Source: Dehalococcoides mccartyi
GTDB lineage: Bacteria; Chloroflexota; Dehalococcoidia; UBA2979
NCBI GenBank assembly: GCA_945888895.1
Contig: CAMDAY010000137.1
Location: 1-5,952, forward strand
DNA: 5,952 nucleotides
Reading direction: 5' to 3'
The notes under the pieces were generated by a model. That model was not told where the DNA came from and did not search any database. It saw only the letters and a program-made list of their open reading frames with translations. The position numbers were made by a program, and so were the translations under genes. Position 1 is the stretch's first letter, and each line of letters begins with the position of its first letter. Shown here piece after piece: positions 4,128 to 5,952 of this stretch.

Positions 4128-5952
4128 ATGAGCACGATTGATGACGTGAAGGCCCGTCTCGACATCGTCGAGACCGTACGCGCGTACGCCCCCGATCTGA
4201 AGAAGACGGGGCGGACGTGGAAGGCGCGCTGCCCGTTCCACTCGGAGAAGACCCCTTCCTTCAACGTCGATCCGGAGCGCGGGACCTGGCACTGCTTCGG
4301 GGCCTGCTCCACGGGCGGCGACGTGATCACCTTCATCCAGAAGAAAGAGAACCTCGACTTCAAGGAGGCGCTGCGGCTCTGCGCGGAGCGCGCCGGGGTC
4401 GAGCTGCGCCCCCCCAGCCCTCGAGAGGCCGAGGAGCGCGAGCAGCACGCTCGCCTGCTCGCGGCGAACGAGGCGGCGGCGGTGTTCTTCCAGGCGGCGC
4501 TCGCCGGCCCCGACGGAGCAGACGCCCGTGCCTACGCCACCGGCCGAGGCCTCGACGACGCGACGATCTCGACGTGGCAGCTTGGCTACGCCCCCGCGGG
4601 GTGGAACGGCCTCGTCGATCACCTGACCGCGCGCGGGTTCACACCGGCGGACATCGTCGACGCCGGGCTGGCACTCGAGGGCGATCGGGGCCTGTACGAC
4701 CGCTTCCGTGATCGGCTGATCTTCCCGACGCGGGACGCTCGACGACGCTTGATCGGCTTCGGCGCGCGCGCGATGCGGCCGGACGACGAGCCGAAGTACC
4801 TGAACACGCCGCAGACGCCGCTGTTCGACAAGAGCGGCAACCTCTACGGCCTCGACCGCGCCGCGGACTCGATCCGGCGCGAGGATCAGGCCGTGGTGGT
4901 CGAGGGCTACATGGACGTGATCGCGGCGCACCAGTTCGGCATCGACAACGTCGTTGCCTCGAACGGTACGTCGATCACGGACAAGCAGATGATGCTGCTC
5001 AAACGCTACACGGAGCGCGTCGTGCTCGCCCTCGATGCGGACGACGCCGGCTCCGAGGCTGCACTGCGCGGCGTTGAGGTGGCGGCGGGCGTGGCTGACC
5101 ACGAACTCGTGGCGACGATCGACTGGCGGGGGCTGGTCTCGTACCAGGACGTGCTCAAGGCCGACATCCGCGTGACCACCCTGCCGAAGGGCGACGACCC
5201 GGACAGCCTCGTACGGCGCGACCCCGAGGCGTTGCGGGCGCTGATCCGCGAGGCGTTGCCGGTTTCGGACCACCTGTTCGCCGCCGTCACGAAAGCCACG
5301 GAGGCGGCCGACCCGCGGTCACGCTCGCGTGCCGTCGAGGCACTGCTGCCGACGGTCGCGGCGATGGCCGATCCGGTTGTACGATCACATTATGTCCAGC
5401 GCCTCGCGCGCATCGGGCAGGTCGATGAGCGCACGGTGACGATGCTGCTCGCGCAGCACGCCAGCGGGCGACCTCGAGCGGTGGCGACCCCGCGGGAGGT
5501 CGCGCAGGCGAAGAAGCAGCCCGCTGCGCCGCCCGATGGTGAGACGCAGCTGCTCCGTCTCCTCGTGCAGCGTCGCGAGGGCCGCGGCGCGGGCATCGCC
5601 CTCGCCCACGACACGTTCGAGGACGCCGTGAACCGCGCACTCTTCGCCGCGTGGGCCGAGAGCGTGGATTTCGAGGAGCGCCTCGATGAGTTCGACGAGT
5701 CGATCCGGGAGCGGTACGCCCTGCTGATGGCGAGTGCCCTCCCCGACTACGAGGCGAAGACCATCGGGCCGATGGTGGAGGACATGGCGCAGCGCCTGCG
5801 GCTGGGCCGGGCGGCGCAGCGGCTGCGCTCGACGGTAGTCGAGCAGGCGCAGACCATCCGCGCCGCCCGCCTCGGCGTACCAGTAGGTGTGGGTGGCACG
5901 TCGGAGGACGAGGCGACGGACGCCGTCGAGGACCTCGGCAGCGCGACCGAGG
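4128..5952 (+). CDS. dnaG: DNA primase DnaG (C-terminal end beyond right edge)
   Basis: DnaG makes the RNA primers for replication and works with the replicative helicase. The 608 codons present already reach the usual length for the family, so only a short tail should be missing. The zinc-binding domain has CPFH (35-38) and HCFGAC (55-60), giving ligands C35, H38, C56 and C60. The spacing of the last two is C-x3-C rather than the commoner C-x2-C. The RNA polymerase core shows DRLIFP (195-200), LIGFGAR (208-214) and PKYLNTPQTPLFDK (222-235). The TOPRIM part has VVVEGYMDV with E259 and ALDADDAG with D303 and D305, so the metal-binding acidic residues are intact. An extra segment follows TOPRIM (about 322-346). 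Residues from about 460 on match the helical helicase-binding region in character, and the last 20 are acidic. The ATG at 4128 gives the usual N-terminus (DVKARLDIVETV), although no Shine-Dalgarno site precedes it. Confidence 0.97.
   Translation, partial: MSTIDDVKARLDIVETVRAYAPDLKKTGRTWKARCPFHSEKTPSFNVDPERGTWHCFGACSTGGDVITFIQKKENLDFKEALRLCAERAGVELRPPSPREAEEREQHARLLAANEAAAVFFQAALAGPDGADARAYATGRGLDDATISTWQLGYAPAGWNGLVDHLTARGFTPADIVDAGLALEGDRGLYDRFRDRLIFPTRDARRRLIGFGARAMRPDDEPKYLNTPQTPLFDKSGNLYGLDRAADSIRREDQAVVVEGYMDVIAAHQFGIDNVVASNGTSITDKQMMLLKRYTERVVLALDADDAGSEAALRGVEVAAGVADHELVATIDWRGLVSYQDVLKADIRVTTLPKGDDPDSLVRRDPEALRALIREALPVSDHLFAAVTKATEAADPRSRSRAVEALLPTVAAMADPVVRSHYVQRLARIGQVDERTVTMLLAQHASGRPRAVATPREVAQAKKQPAAPPDGETQLLRLLVQRREGRGAGIALAHDTFEDAVNRALFAAWAESVDFEERLDEFDESIRERYALLMASALPDYEAKTIGPMVEDMAQRLRLGRAAQRLRSTVVEQAQTIRAARLGVPVGVGGTSEDEATDAVEDLGSATE

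Noticed and set aside
4116..5273. Minus-strand frame of 385 codons opposite dnaG
   Set aside because: It is antisense to the conserved primase core. Its length is explained by the lack of stops on the complement of GC-rich codons.
1..5952. CRISPR array, insertion sequence, tRNA or toxin-antitoxin pair
   Set aside because: I looked for regularly spaced repeats, terminal inverted repeats with a transposase, cloverleaf folds and paired small genes; none was found.

Overview
This window is GC-rich, with G or C at most third codon positions, and looks like ordinary bacterial chromosome. Two genes are recognisable beyond doubt: the start of pyruvate phosphate dikinase on the minus strand and most of the DNA primase gene dnaG on the plus strand. 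The primase has a CFGAC-type zinc site and an extra segment after its TOPRIM core. From memory, that combination resembles Chloroflexota (Dehalococcoidia-like) primases, so a GC-rich member of that phylum is my best guess. This is an inference and was not tested by any search. I see no mobile element, CRISPR array, tRNA or rRNA.

Layout. Positions 1-1056 (minus) hold the N-terminal 352 residues of ppdK; the rest lies off the left edge. Positions 1057-1345 are a divergent intergenic region. It carries a good ribosome binding site for ppdK, two overlapping hairpins that cannot form together, and a palindromic TATA element that reads as a very good -10 box towards ppdK. On the plus strand follow dgt (HD-domain dNTP triphosphohydrolase, 1346-2401), a possible 22-residue leader ORF (2455-2523), a membrane-anchored SH3b/CARDB-like protein (2520-3563), a 143-residue protein that may be a degenerate DinB-like bundle (3578-4009), a strong inverted repeat at its stop codon (4009-4049), and dnaG (4128 to the right edge, still open).

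How they fit. dgt (dNTP pool control) and dnaG (primer synthesis) are both replication-linked, and ppdK, dgt and dnaG are, from general knowledge, found near one another in several bacterial phyla, often ahead of rpoD, which would be expected just beyond the right edge. The two genes between dgt and dnaG are not part of that classic set and are the least understood. Spacing (53 bp, a 4-bp overlap, 14 bp) suggests dgt to 4009 is one transcript. The inverted repeat after 4009 and the 118-bp gap suggest that dnaG may have its own transcription start.

No exotic undescribed system is visible. The points most worth a second look are the ppdK leader, the mini-ORF coupled to the SH3b protein, and the start region of dnaG.
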